This document shows, piece by piece, positions 30,312-39,314 of a stretch of 64,000 bases of DNA. Position numbers and translations under genes: made by a program. The notes beneath the pieces were generated by a model. The model was not told the DNA's origin. It was given only the letters and a program-made list of their open reading frames with translations, and made no database searches. The stretch comes from Aurantiacibacter sp. MUD11 (GTDB lineage: Bacteria; Pseudomonadota; Alphaproteobacteria; Sphingomonadales; Sphingomonadaceae): positions 372,001 through 436,000 of the forward strand of contig NZ_CP114054.1 in NCBI RefSeq assembly GCF_026967575.1. Direction: 5' to 3'. Each line of letters begins with the position of its first letter. The stretch's first letter is position 1.

Positions 30312-31475
30312 ATGTTCGGTAAATTGCAGCGTATTCTGTTGGTGGTGACGGGCACGATTTTGCTCGCAGCGTGCCAGGTTATCCCCGGCGGCGACACCAC
30401 CGCACCGGATCGCTCCGGCCCCGTGGTGACGCAGCCGACCGGGCCTGCCGAGGCCGTGCTGCCCGATGACGAAGGCCGCCACCGCGTCGCCCTGCTGGTG
30501 CCGCTGAGCGGCAGCAATGCCGACGTCGGCCAGTCGATCGCCAACGCCACCACGATGGCCCTGCTCGATACGGGCGCCGAGAACCTGCGCATCACCACCT
30601 ACGATACCGGATCCGGGGCCGGCGACGCGGCCAGCCGCGCGATTGCCGATGGCAACAAGCTGATCCTCGGCCCGCTCCAGCGCGACAATGTCGGTGCGGT
30701 CCTGGCGCAGGCCCGCGCTGCCGACGTGCCGCTGATTACCTTCTCCAACGACACCACCGTCGCCCGCGCCGACGTCTTCGTGATGGGGCACATTCCCGAA
30801 CAGTCGGTTTTCCGCACGGTGAACTTCGCCGTCGATCAGGGTGCACGGCGCATCGCCATCCTCGCCCCGCGCGGGGACTATGGCAACCGCACCACGGCCG
30901 CGGCGGAACAGGCGGCGCTGGCGCGCAATGTCACCATCGTCGACGTGCAGCGCTACGATCGCGGCAATACCTCGATCATCAGCGCGGCGGAGCGCCTGGC
31001 GGAGACCGGCGGTTTCGACACCGTGCTGATCGCCGACAGTGCGCGCCTGGCCGCCCTGGCCGCGCCGCGCCTGAAGGAAGTGGGCGATGCCCTGCCCTCG
31101 ATCCTCGGTACCGAGCTGTGGAGCCGCCAGGAGGGCCTGCTGAGTGCAGGTGCCATGCGCGGGGCGTGGTTCTCGGCCGTGTCGGACGATCGTTACCGCC
31201 AGTTCGCCGACAGCTATGAATCGCGTTTCGGCGAGCAGCCCTTCCGCATCGCCACGCTTGGTTATGACGCCGTCCTGCTGACGCTGCGCCTGACCCGCGA
31301 CTGGCGTGCCGGAACCGACCTGCCGGCGGGCCTGCTGCTGCAGGAAGGCGGTTTCCTTGGCCTCGACGGCCCGATCCGCTTCCAGAGCAACGGCATCGGC
31401 GAACGGACGATGGAGGTCCGCCAGGTGGACAACGGCGCCTTCTCCGTCGTCAGCCCGGCGCCCACAGGCTTCTGA
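30312..31475 (+). CDS. LppC/LpoA-like lipoprotein, penicillin-binding protein activator
   Basis: This 387-residue lipoprotein has LLAAC with lipidated C21 and then a periplasmic-binding-protein type I fold (HRVALLVPLSGSNADVGQSIANATTMAL). It corresponds to the C-terminal domain of E. coli LpoA, which activates PBP1A; the N-terminal TPR half of LpoA is missing, as is usual in alphaproteobacteria. The link to PBP activation is therefore family-based. Head-to-head with rsmI, as yraM is with yraL in E. coli. Confidence 0.85.
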   Translation: MFGKLQRILLVVTGTILLAACQVIPGGDTTAPDRSGPVVTQPTGPAEAVLPDDEGRHRVALLVPLSGSNADVGQSIANATTMALLDTGAENLRITTYDTGSGAGDAASRAIADGNKLILGPLQRDNVGAVLAQARAADVPLITFSNDTTVARADVFVMGHIPEQSVFRTVNFAVDQGARRIAILAPRGDYGNRTTAAAEQAALARNVTIVDVQRYDRGNTSIISAAERLAETGGFDTVLIADSARLAALAAPRLKEVGDALPSILGTELWSRQEGLLSAGAMRGAWFSAVSDDRYRQFADSYESRFGEQPFRIATLGYDAVLLTLRLTRDWRAGTDLPAGLLLQEGGFLGLDGPIRFQSNGIGERTMEVRQVDNGAFSVVSPAPTGF

Positions 31476-31537
31476 TCGCCGGATAACTTCGCCCAGGCCG
31501 CTTGTTTCGCGGGATTCCCCGCGCCTATAGCCATGGC

Positions 31538-33529
31538 ATGAGTGACGACCTTTTCGACGCCAAGCTCCCGCAAGGCGGGGGCGACTACGATTCCTCCTCG
31601 ATCGAGGTGCTGGAGGGGCTGGAGCCCGTCCGCCGCCGCCCCGGCATGTATATCGGTGGCACCGACGACCGCGCGCTGCACCACCTCGCCGCCGAGGTGC
31701 TCGACAATGCCATGGACGAAGCCGTCGCGGGCCACGCCAACCGCATCGAAATGGTGCTGGAGGAAGGCAACAAGCTGACCATCACCGACAACGGTCGCGG
31801 TATCCCGGTTGACGAGCATCCCAAGTTTCCCGGCAAGTCCACGCTGGAGGTAATCCTCACCACGTTGCACTCTGGCGGCAAGTTCTCGGGCAAGGCCTAT
31901 GCCACCAGCGGGGGCCTGCATGGCGTTGGCGTTTCGGTGGTCAATGCGCTGTCCAGCCACACGCGGGTGGAAGTGGCGCGCAACAAGCAGGTCTTCGCAC
32001 AGGAATTTTCCAAAGGCATGCCGCAAGGCAAGATCGCCAAGGTCGGCGATACGCCGAACCGGCGCGGCACCAGCGTCACCTTCGTGCCCGACACCGAGAT
32101 TTTCGGTGACCGCAAGTTCAACCCAAAGCGGCTGTTCAAGCTGGCGCGCTCCAAGGCCTACCTGTTCGCGGGCGTGGAAATCCGCTGGAAATGCGCGCCC
32201 TCGCTCGCCTCCGAAGAGGTGCCGCAGGAGGCGACCTTCCAGTTCCCCGGCGGCCTGGCAGACCACCTGCGCGAGGAAGTGGGCGCGCGCGAATGCGTCA
32301 CCGCCGATTTCTTCGCCGGAACGCAGGACTTCCCGGAAAGCGACGGCGTGCAGCAGGGCCGGGTCGAGTGGGCCGTGGCCTGGCCGCTGTGGTCCGACGG
32401 TTCGTCCAGCTGGTACTGCAACACCGTGCCCACGCCCGATGGCGGCACCCACGAACAGGGCCTGCGCGCCGCACTGACCAAGGGCCTGCGCGCCTTCGGC
32501 GAGCTGACCGGCACCAAGAAGGCCAAGGACATTACCGCTGACGACGTGATGACCGGCGCCGAGATCATGCTCAGCGTGTTCATCCGCGACCCGCAGTTCC
32601 AGAGCCAGACCAAGGACCGCCTGACCTCGCCCGAGGCGGCGCGCCTGGTCGAGAACGCGGTGCGAGACCACTTCGATCACTTCCTGTCCGACAACATGGA
32701 GCGCGGTCGCGCGCTGTTGGGTTCGGTCATGGAACGGATGGAAGAGCGGCTGAAGCGCAAGCAGGAACGCGAGATCAAGCGCAAGACTGCCACCAATGCG
32801 AAGAAGCTGCGCCTGCCCGGCAAGCTGACCGATTGCAGCGGCGAGACCGATGCCGAGACCGAGCTGTTTATCGTCGAGGGCGATTCGGCAGGCGGAAGCG
32901 CCAAGCAGGCGCGCGAGCGCAAGACGCAGGCAATCCTGCCCATTCGCGGCAAGATCCTGAATGTCGCCAGCGCCACCGCCGACAAGATCCGCGCGAACTC
33001 GGAAATCGCCGACCTGACGCTGGCGCTGGGCTGCGGCACCCGCAAGGAATGCGACCCGGAGAACCTGCGTTACGACCGCATCGTCATCATGACCGACGCC
33101 GACGTCGACGGCGCGCATATCGCCACGCTGCTGATGACGTTCTTCTTCCAGGAAATGCCGGAGCTGGTGCGCAAGGGGCATCTCTATCTCGCGCAGCCGC
33201 CGCTCTATCGCCTGACCGCGGGCAAGGAGAGCGCCTACGCCCGCGACGACGCCCACCGCGCGGAACTCGAAGAGACCGTGTTCAAGGGCAAGAAGGTCGA
33301 AGTCAGCCGGTTCAAGGGCCTTGGCGAGATGAACCCGCAGCAGCTGCGCGAAACTACCATGAACCCGGAAACCCGGTCACTGGTGCGCATCACCCTTCCC
33401 GAACAGCACGAACAGCGTTTCGCGGTAAAGGAACTGGTCGACCAGCTGATGGGCCGCAATCCGGAACACCGCTTCAACTTCATCCAGAACCGCGCGGGCG
33501 AGCTGGACCGGGACCTGATTGACGCCTGA
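31538..33529 (+). CDS. parE: DNA topoisomerase IV subunit B
   Basis: The 663-residue product has the GHKL ATPase motifs (EVLDNAMDEA, DNGRGIPVDEHP, TSGGLHGVGVSVVNAL) and a TOPRIM domain (EGDSAGGSAKQARERKTQAILPIRGK, DADVDGAHI). It decatenates chromosomes together with ParC. Its length and the region 190-250 fit ParE better than the longer GyrB, which has an insertion. ATG 31538 gives the usual N-terminus MSDDLFDAKLP. No parC in the window. Confidence 0.94.
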   Translation: MSDDLFDAKLPQGGGDYDSSSIEVLEGLEPVRRRPGMYIGGTDDRALHHLAAEVLDNAMDEAVAGHANRIEMVLEEGNKLTITDNGRGIPVDEHPKFPGKSTLEVILTTLHSGGKFSGKAYATSGGLHGVGVSVVNALSSHTRVEVARNKQVFAQEFSKGMPQGKIAKVGDTPNRRGTSVTFVPDTEIFGDRKFNPKRLFKLARSKAYLFAGVEIRWKCAPSLASEEVPQEATFQFPGGLADHLREEVGARECVTADFFAGTQDFPESDGVQQGRVEWAVAWPLWSDGSSSWYCNTVPTPDGGTHEQGLRAALTKGLRAFGELTGTKKAKDITADDVMTGAEIMLSVFIRDPQFQSQTKDRLTSPEAARLVENAVRDHFDHFLSDNMERGRALLGSVMERMEERLKRKQEREIKRKTATNAKKLRLPGKLTDCSGETDAETELFIVEGDSAGGSAKQARERKTQAILPIRGKILNVASATADKIRANSEIADLTLALGCGTRKECDPENLRYDRIVIMTDADVDGAHIATLLMTFFFQEMPELVRKGHLYLAQPPLYRLTAGKESAYARDDAHRAELEETVFKGKKVEVSRFKGLGEMNPQQLRETTMNPETRSLVRITLPEQHEQRFAVKELVDQLMGRNPEHRFNFIQNRAGELDRDLIDA

Positions 33530-33584
33530 CGCGCAAGCGTCTTATCATTGCAATACACCGATCCGATGCGACGGAGTGACTGCA

Positions 33585-34868
33585 ATGAAAGCCTTTCATA
33601 CCGCATTCGCGGCGCTGTTGCTGGCAGCCAGCCCCGCCCTCGGCCAGACCGCCGAGGACTCCGAGCGCCTCGAGCAGCGCGCGGAAGACATCGTTGCGGC
33701 CATGGGTGGAGCTGCGGTCTATGACGAGGTCTTCGCCGATCCGTTCGTCAACGCCGTGCCCGAGGCGCAGTTCGCAGCGATCCAGCAGCAGCTAGAGGCG
33801 CAGTTCGGGCCGCTGATCGGGATTGAAACCGTAGATGCTCTCGGTCCCTCGGCTGCCAATATCGCCATCCGGTTCGAACGGGGTCTGGCCAATGGGACCT
33901 TCGTCATCGAAGGCAGCGAACCTTTCGAGATTACCGGCTTTCGCATCACCGACGTTCGCCCCATTGACGACAGCGTGGAACAGGTGCTGGCGGACCTGGC
34001 CGCCCTTCCCGGCGCGACGGGCATCCTCGTCAGCGAACTGACCGCCGGCGGCGAAGTCATCGCCGGGCACAACATTGACCGGCCCTTCGCCATCGGTTCC
34101 ACCTTCAAGCTCTACGTCCTCTCTGCCCTCGCCCGTTCGATCGCCGCGGGAGAGCGCGACTGGGACGATGTCGTGCCGCTGACCGAGCGCAGTTATCCCA
34201 GCGGGCAATTGCAGGACTGGCCCGAAGGCGCGCCGGTGACGCTGCATACGCTGGCGACGCTGATGATCTCCATCAGCGACAATACAGCCACCGACCAGCT
34301 GATGGCCGTGCTGGGGCGCGATGCGGTGGAGGCGGAAGTCGTTGCCTCCGGGCACAGCAACCCGGACGCCACCTTCCCCTTCCTCACCACCCGCGAGATG
34401 TTCGTCCTCAAGTCCGGCGATGACGTGAACCTGGGCGAATATGCGGCTGCCGGAACGGCCGAGCGGCTCGCCGTGCTGCAAGGCATTTCGGCGATCGAGC
34501 GCAGCGAGGGCGAGATCATGGCGGCCTTTGCCGGCGTGCCCAATGCCATCGATGTTGAATGGATTGCCACACCCGCGGATATCGCGGGCCTGCTTGTGCG
34601 GCTGGCCGAGCTGGAAGATCGCACGGCGCTGGAAATCATGGCGGTGAACCCGGCCATGTCGGACAGCGTGCGCGCGGACTGGCAATATGCGGGCTACAAG
34701 GGCGGGTCTGAGCCTGGCGTGCTCAACCTGACCTGGCTGCTGCAGGCTGCGGATGGCCATCACATCGCCGTCACGATGAGCTGGAACGATCCCGCGAGCG
34801 CGGTCGACCAGCAGGCGTTCAACCTGCTGGCCATGCGCGCCATCGCGCTGGCAGGCGGCACCGACTAG
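33585..34868 (+). CDS. Exported serine hydrolase of the beta-lactamase/transpeptidase fold
   Basis: The 427-residue product has a signal peptide (to about residue 20), an N-terminal nuclear-transport-factor-like domain (about 30-125), and a serine beta-lactamase-like domain with S172-T-F-K175, S231-D-N233 and K372-G-G. These are the three active-site motifs of class A enzymes. The class A general-base Glu in the omega loop is not apparent, and the extra N-terminal domain is unlike resistance enzymes, so a cell-wall or esterase role is more likely than antibiotic resistance. It follows parE by 55 bp. Confidence 0.82.
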   Translation: MKAFHTAFAALLLAASPALGQTAEDSERLEQRAEDIVAAMGGAAVYDEVFADPFVNAVPEAQFAAIQQQLEAQFGPLIGIETVDALGPSAANIAIRFERGLANGTFVIEGSEPFEITGFRITDVRPIDDSVEQVLADLAALPGATGILVSELTAGGEVIAGHNIDRPFAIGSTFKLYVLSALARSIAAGERDWDDVVPLTERSYPSGQLQDWPEGAPVTLHTLATLMISISDNTATDQLMAVLGRDAVEAEVVASGHSNPDATFPFLTTREMFVLKSGDDVNLGEYAAAGTAERLAVLQGISAIERSEGEIMAAFAGVPNAIDVEWIATPADIAGLLVRLAELEDRTALEIMAVNPAMSDSVRADWQYAGYKGGSEPGVLNLTWLLQAADGHHIAVTMSWNDPASAVDQQAFNLLAMRAIALAGGTD

Positions 34869-34884
34869 CGGGCCGCCGCCATGG

Positions 34885-36285
34885 TCATTCGAGGCAGTAG
34901 GCCAGTTCCAGGTCGCCCCAGCGACGGCCATCGATGGTAATCGGCACGTAGACGTTGCGTACCACGCGGTAGGCCTTGCCGTCGCCCTCGTGACGATAGA
35001 CCGCCATCATGTAGGGATCGGCGCTGAGCTTGGCGTGCTGGTCGATCGGGCCCAGCATCATGCGGCCATTGCGGCAATGCTCGGTATCGTAGGCAACGTC
35101 ACCTGTCGGCTTCTTCGAATGCTTCGACAGGTGAGTCGGTAGGAAGCCGTTCATGTCGGTGCAGGCGGAGGCGACCACCCGGCCATCGGCAGCGGCAAAA
35201 CGATCCAGCATCGGCTGCCAGACCTTGTCTGCCCAATCGTTGAGCGCGGTGCGATAGCGCTTGGGATTGCTGCCGGGGATCTCGCGATAGTCGGTGTCGA
35301 ACAGCGCCGCCGGAGAGATCTCGCCATTGGCAATGGCCTTTTCGGTGGCGGAGATGATCTCGATGGCGTTTGCCTGGGCCTTTTCCACCATGGCGCTGTC
35401 GACCGGCGACAGGCCGGCCTTCACCAGCGCGTCGAACATGCCGCTGGCGGTCATCTCCAGCGATTCGATACGATCGTGGGCCTTCTGCAGGTGCTCCTCG
35501 TTGTCGAACACGACGTTGGAGAAGCCTCCCAGCACACCCTGCACCTTGTGCACATGTTCGCCGATCTTGGAGGAATTGCGGACGATCTGGTCGTTCTGGC
35601 CATCGACTTCGCCGATGAGGTCGCAAACCTCGTTGATCGTCTGTTCGATCTGGCTGACCTGTTTGCGGGCCGCGGCGCTGTCTTCGGCACCGCTGCTAAT
35701 CTTGGCAATGACCTGCTCGGCCTCACCTTCCAGCGCTTCGATCGTGCGGGTGATTTCCTTGCTGGCGCGGTGTGCGTCGCCGGCCAGGCTCTTCACCTCG
35801 TTCGCAACGATGGAGAAGGTACGACCGGCCTCGCCCGCACGGTGCGCCTCGATCGTGGCATTCAGCGCGAGGATGTTGGTGTTGTCGGCAATTTCCTCGA
35901 TTTCCTGCGAGGTCCGCTTCACCTGCTCCATGGCCGCGGCAAAGCCGGTGACGTGCATGGTGAGGGCCTGTACGGCTTCCAGCAGGTTGCTGATCTGCGA
36001 AAGCGAGGCGCCGATGTGCGAACGGCCGGCTTCGAGGCGCTCCAGCGCGCGTTCGGACAGCAGGCGGGATTCGTCACAAGCGTCGGTGACCAGCTTCTGG
36101 TCTTCTTCGAGCTCGTTGACGGTGGTCTTGAGCGATTCGTGTTCGCGATGGAGCTTGCCGAAGCTGTCGATGACGCGTTGCACGACGCCGGCCACGTCGG
36201 AGCAGCCGACGGTGACATCCCCGCAAAGGCGCGAGATGCCGTCGATATCGGTGAATTGAGGCTGCGAAATAGCCTGGTGTTTCAT
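34885..36285 (-). CDS. Soluble methyl-accepting-type signalling protein with C-terminal sensor-like region
   Basis: The 466-residue protein has no membrane segments. Residues about 30-280 form a long helical hairpin with an MCP-type signalling core ([39 protein letters not shown]). Residues about 290-466 are a mixed alpha/beta region ending [14 protein letters not shown], similar to Cache/PAS-like sensor domains seen after cytoplasmic MCPs. The signalling part precedes the sensory part, reversing the usual order. No che genes are in the window. An isolated role in sensing internal redox or metabolites is possible but unproven. Confidence 0.83.
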   Translation of the reverse strand: MKHQAISQPQFTDIDGISRLCGDVTVGCSDVAGVVQRVIDSFGKLHREHESLKTTVNELEEDQKLVTDACDESRLLSERALERLEAGRSHIGASLSQISNLLEAVQALTMHVTGFAAAMEQVKRTSQEIEEIADNTNILALNATIEAHRAGEAGRTFSIVANEVKSLAGDAHRASKEITRTIEALEGEAEQVIAKISSGAEDSAAARKQVSQIEQTINEVCDLIGEVDGQNDQIVRNSSKIGEHVHKVQGVLGGFSNVVFDNEEHLQKAHDRIESLEMTASGMFDALVKAGLSPVDSAMVEKAQANAIEIISATEKAIANGEISPAALFDTDYREIPGSNPKRYRTALNDWADKVWQPMLDRFAAADGRVVASACTDMNGFLPTHLSKHSKKPTGDVAYDTEHCRNGRMMLGPIDQHAKLSADPYMMAVYRHEGDGKAYRVVRNVYVPITIDGRRWGDLELAYCLE

Positions 36286-36388
36286 AAAAGCGCGGTCCCC
36301 GTTCTAGGTGTTGGGATCGGGCCTACGCTTCCATGGTTACTGCCGATTTAACGCAAGTCTCACAAAATGCAGCCGGTGCCGAAATCGT

Positions 36389-37114
36389 TCAAAATTCCCG
36401 TGGCACATTGGCGAACATTGCCTTCACCGCGGGCCTTGCGTTGATCTGATCGATCCAGCGGACCAGGCCCGGCGTGTCGGCTTCATTCACCTGTTCGGCA
36501 AAGCCGTGCTGCATGCCGTTGGCGATGGCGAAGTTGCAGATGTCGGCCAGCGAATAGACCCCGCCCGCCAGCCACTCGTTGTCGCGCAGGTGGTCGTCCA
36601 GCCGCTTCACCGAGATTCGAATCTTGGCCATAGCATCGTCCAGTTCCTCCTGTGGGAAGCCGTCGCGCGCGCGGCGCCACTTCACCTGCTGTTCGGGAAT
36701 CGGGATCTTCTGAACATGCGCCTCGAACTCCTCGTCGGACAGGGCGCGGGCCATCTTGCTAACGTGCCGTTCCCAGCCGATGGTGGAGACGCACCAGCAG
36801 AAATACTCGTCCACCCACTTGGTCCAGATGCGCATCATCGCGGTGTCGTAATGGCTGGCCGGGCGCAGCTTCACCTCGGTCGGGTGCGCATCTTCCAGGT
36901 ATTCGCAGATGACCGTGCTCTCGGTGATGATCTTGCCGTCGTCCGCCAGCGCCGGAACCTGCCCGCGCGGATTGATCGCCTTGTACCATTCCGAATGGTG
37001 TTCGAACTTCGCCGGGTTGAGCAGCTTGTGCTCAAATTCCAGCCCTTTCTCGTAAAGCGCGAGCGTGGGCTTCATCGAATTGGCGCCGGGTCCGAAACTG
37101 TAGAGCGTGAGCAT
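36389..37114 (-). CDS. Glutathione S-transferase of the LigF beta-etherase type
   Basis: The 241-residue product opens TLYSFGPGANSMKPTLALYEKGLEF, has the thioredoxin-fold glutathione site NPRGQVPAL and ESTVICEYLED, and a helical domain with WVDEYFCWCVSTIGWE and SLADICNFAIANG. These stretches match what I remember of LigF from Sphingobium SYK-6, a GST that cleaves beta-aryl ether bonds of lignin-derived dimers. S13 is the likely catalytic serine. No ligD, ligE or ligG homologue is nearby, so aromatic ether cleavage is an inference; a general GST role is the alternative. Confidence 0.8.
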   Translation of the reverse strand: MLTLYSFGPGANSMKPTLALYEKGLEFEHKLLNPAKFEHHSEWYKAINPRGQVPALADDGKIITESTVICEYLEDAHPTEVKLRPASHYDTAMMRIWTKWVDEYFCWCVSTIGWERHVSKMARALSDEEFEAHVQKIPIPEQQVKWRRARDGFPQEELDDAMAKIRISVKRLDDHLRDNEWLAGGVYSLADICNFAIANGMQHGFAEQVNEADTPGLVRWIDQINARPAVKAMFANVPREF

Positions 37115-37179
37115 GGCCTCTCCTGTCGTTTGTCTCCCTTGTTCCGCAATGTTAGATTGAGCGCAACGGAGACTTGGCC

Positions 37180-37515
37180 ATGAAACTGATATTGCCCGTC
37201 ATTGCCGTCCCGCTGCTCGGCCTCGCACCCCAGCAGGAGCGCGCACCGGACATGGACTCCACCCCTCCCGCGCTTGCTGTCGAGCCGGCAGACCGTGAGC
37301 AGGCGTGTTTCGACACGGTCCAGCAGGTGCGTGAGGAAAGCGGCCAACCGCCGCTGTTCCAGCGTGGCACTGCCAGTCCCGAAGAGCCGCTGATGTACTA
37401 CGCCGTCGACTACGATATCGACCGCTGCGACGTGCTGCTGGTCAGCAGGAACGGCGATGTACGTGATGTGCCGCGAGAGGAACGCGACGCGCTGCTGCTG
37501 CGCCCGCTTCAGTAA
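37180..37515 (+). CDS. Small exported protein of unknown function
   Basis: A 111-residue product with a short hydrophobic N-terminus (MKLILPVIAVPLLGLA) that could be a signal peptide. The mature part has three cysteines at most and no recognisable domain; YYAVDYDIDRCDVLLVSRNGDVRD looks beta-rich. ATG 37180 follows GGAGA at good spacing. The last 7 bp overlap the convergent DUF1343 gene. Codon use looks like its neighbours, so I regard it as real but uncharacterised. Confidence 0.6.
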   Translation: MKLILPVIAVPLLGLAPQQERAPDMDSTPPALAVEPADREQACFDTVQQVREESGQPPLFQRGTASPEEPLMYYAVDYDIDRCDVLLVSRNGDVRDVPREERDALLLRPLQ

Positions 37516-38711
37516 AGCAGCAGTTCCGCCACTTCTTCGCGCCACTCCGCTTCATCGCGGCCCGCCAGCTGGTCGAGATCGCCCGGCTGCGCGGCGGGGT
37601 CATCGACCCATTCGCGCAAGGCCGGCCCGCCGTTGATCACGTCGATGGCGAGGACGTCATCCGTGTATTCGTACTTGAAGTCCTTGCCGCGCCAGATCGG
37701 GTAGTCCGGATAGAGATTGCGGATCGCCTTGAAGGCCAGTGCTTGCAGGCGCCACGGGCGGAAGGCGTTGTGATCGTAGAACGCGCCCTCTGCATGCACC
37801 ATCAGCGCGTTGCAGAGCTTGCCGACGTGCTTGTGGAAGGTGGGTTCGAACCAGCAATCCCGCAGCGCACAGCCGGCCAGCCAGTCGGGCGCCAGACGCT
37901 GCATCTCGGCCAGAACGGCCTTGGCATCGACATCGGGCGCGCCGAACAGCACTTCGAGCGGGCGGGTAGTGCCCCGCCCCTCGCTCAGCGTCGCACCCTC
38001 GATCATCACCGTCCCGGCATAGGCGCGGGCCATGTTCAGGTTGGCGGCGTTGGGACTCGGATTGATCCAGATGCGATTTTCCGGCCAGCCGAAGCCGGGG
38101 CCTTCGGGCAGCCAGTAGTGCATGGAGACGACGCGGTAATCGACGTCGAGCCCGAAGTGGCGGACGAACCAGTGACCCATTTCGCCCATGGTCAGCCCGT
38201 GGCGCATCGGCATGGGGGCGGCACCGACGAAGCTTTCGTGCCCGGGCAGCAACCTGGTGCCCTCGACAGGCCGCCCTGCCGGGTTCGGGCGATCGAGCAC
38301 CCATACGCTCTTGCCGGTCTTCGCTGCCTCTTCCAGCAGGTAGAGCAGCGTGGTGACGAAGGTGTAGATGCGGCAGCCGAGGTCCTGCAGGTCGAACAGG
38401 AACACGTCGGCGCTGTCCATCATCGCCGGGGTGGGACGCCGCACCTCGCCGTAGAGCGAATAGACCGGGATGTTGTAGACCGGGTCCATCTCGTCCGCGG
38501 TCTCCACCATGTTGTCCTGCTTGTCGCCCTTCAGCCCGTGCTGCGGGCCAAAGGCGCTGGTGACGTTCACGCCCGCTGCGATCAGCGCGTCGAGGCTGTG
38601 GGTCAGGTCAGCGGTGACGGAAGCTGGGTGCGCGACCAGCGCCACCCGCTTGCCTTCCAGCGGTTTGCGTAACTCAGCTTCGGCCAGCAGCCGGTCTATT
38701 CCGAATTTCAT
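37509..38711 (-). CDS. DUF1343 / NamZ-type exo-beta-N-acetylmuramidase
   Basis: The 400-residue protein matches the DUF1343 family, recently assigned as NamZ exo-N-acetylmuramidases that release MurNAc from peptidoglycan fragments. Typical segments are VALVAHPASV, FGPQHGLKGDKQDNM, PVYSLYGEVRRPTPAMMD, LFDLQDLGCRIYTF and VLDRPNPAGRPVEG. No signal peptide is visible, so a cytoplasmic recycling role is likely. It overlaps the DOMON-like gene by ATGA and may be co-translated. Catalytic residues cannot be named with confidence. Confidence 0.85.
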   Translation of the reverse strand: MKFGIDRLLAEAELRKPLEGKRVALVAHPASVTADLTHSLDALIAAGVNVTSAFGPQHGLKGDKQDNMVETADEMDPVYNIPVYSLYGEVRRPTPAMMDSADVFLFDLQDLGCRIYTFVTTLLYLLEEAAKTGKSVWVLDRPNPAGRPVEGTRLLPGHESFVGAAPMPMRHGLTMGEMGHWFVRHFGLDVDYRVVSMHYWLPEGPGFGWPENRIWINPSPNAANLNMARAYAGTVMIEGATLSEGRGTTRPLEVLFGAPDVDAKAVLAEMQRLAPDWLAGCALRDCWFEPTFHKHVGKLCNALMVHAEGAFYDHNAFRPWRLQALAFKAIRNLYPDYPIWRGKDFKYEYTDDVLAIDVINGGPALREWVDDPAAQPGDLDQLAGRDEAEWREEVAELLLY

Positions 38712-39253
38712 GCAGCGCGGGTTCGCGCAAGACAGGCCGAGAAGCAAGCGGGATCGTGGAAATCCGGCTTTTCGTTGTGGTGCGACAGCGCCCAGTAGCT
38801 CTTCACCCCGCCCTGCTCCTCGATCACCGCAGAAAGGCCGATGGCAGCAGGCGGTTCCGGCATCTGTGCGCGCGGCAGCGAAGCGTCGAAGATCGCCATC
38901 GAATTGCCCACCCGCATGGTGCAGTCTGGTTCCCGCGCAAACGGGCGTTCGCTCATGCCCTCGCGATAGTCGGCGAAATCGTAGGCGGCCCAGCGCTCCG
39001 ACGGCGAAAGGTTGAATTCGCTGTAGGACGGCGTGCCGTCCTTCTCCATCATGAACAGCTCGAAGCAGGTGGTCTGCCAGAGGTTGTCCGCCCGGCCTTT
39101 CCCCGCGAATGACGGCAGGACCAGCTTGTCCACCCCGTCGATGCGCCAGCGCACGCGCATCCAGTTATCCGTGAGAGAGAGTACCCGCGCTTCCACCCGG
39201 CGGACAGCGAGTGGCGGATGCGCAGCATGTGCGACCAGATCATGCGTTTGCAA
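38708..39253 (-). CDS. DOMON-like domain protein
   Basis: This 181-residue protein has no signal peptide. It is beta-rich, with WMRVRWRIDGVDKLVLP, DNLWQTTCFELFM, YSEFNLSPSERWAAYDFADYREGM and YWALSHHNEKPDFHDPACF; this layout resembles the DOMON-like carbohydrate- or haem-binding beta sandwich group annotated in sphingomonads. The start is TTG 39253, preceded by GGGGAA; internal start codons are possible. It overlaps the DUF1343 gene, suggesting a joint role in cell-wall sugar metabolism, which is inference. Confidence 0.72.
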   Translation of the reverse strand: MQTHDLVAHAAHPPLAVRRVEARVLSLTDNWMRVRWRIDGVDKLVLPSFAGKGRADNLWQTTCFELFMMEKDGTPSYSEFNLSPSERWAAYDFADYREGMSERPFAREPDCTMRVGNSMAIFDASLPRAQMPEPPAAIGLSAVIEEQGGVKSYWALSHHNEKPDFHDPACFSACLARTRAA

Positions 39254-39314
39254 GAGAAGTTCCCCGTGCTAGTCGCCCCCGTCCATTACAAATCAAGGCG
39301 CCAAATCCCCCGAA

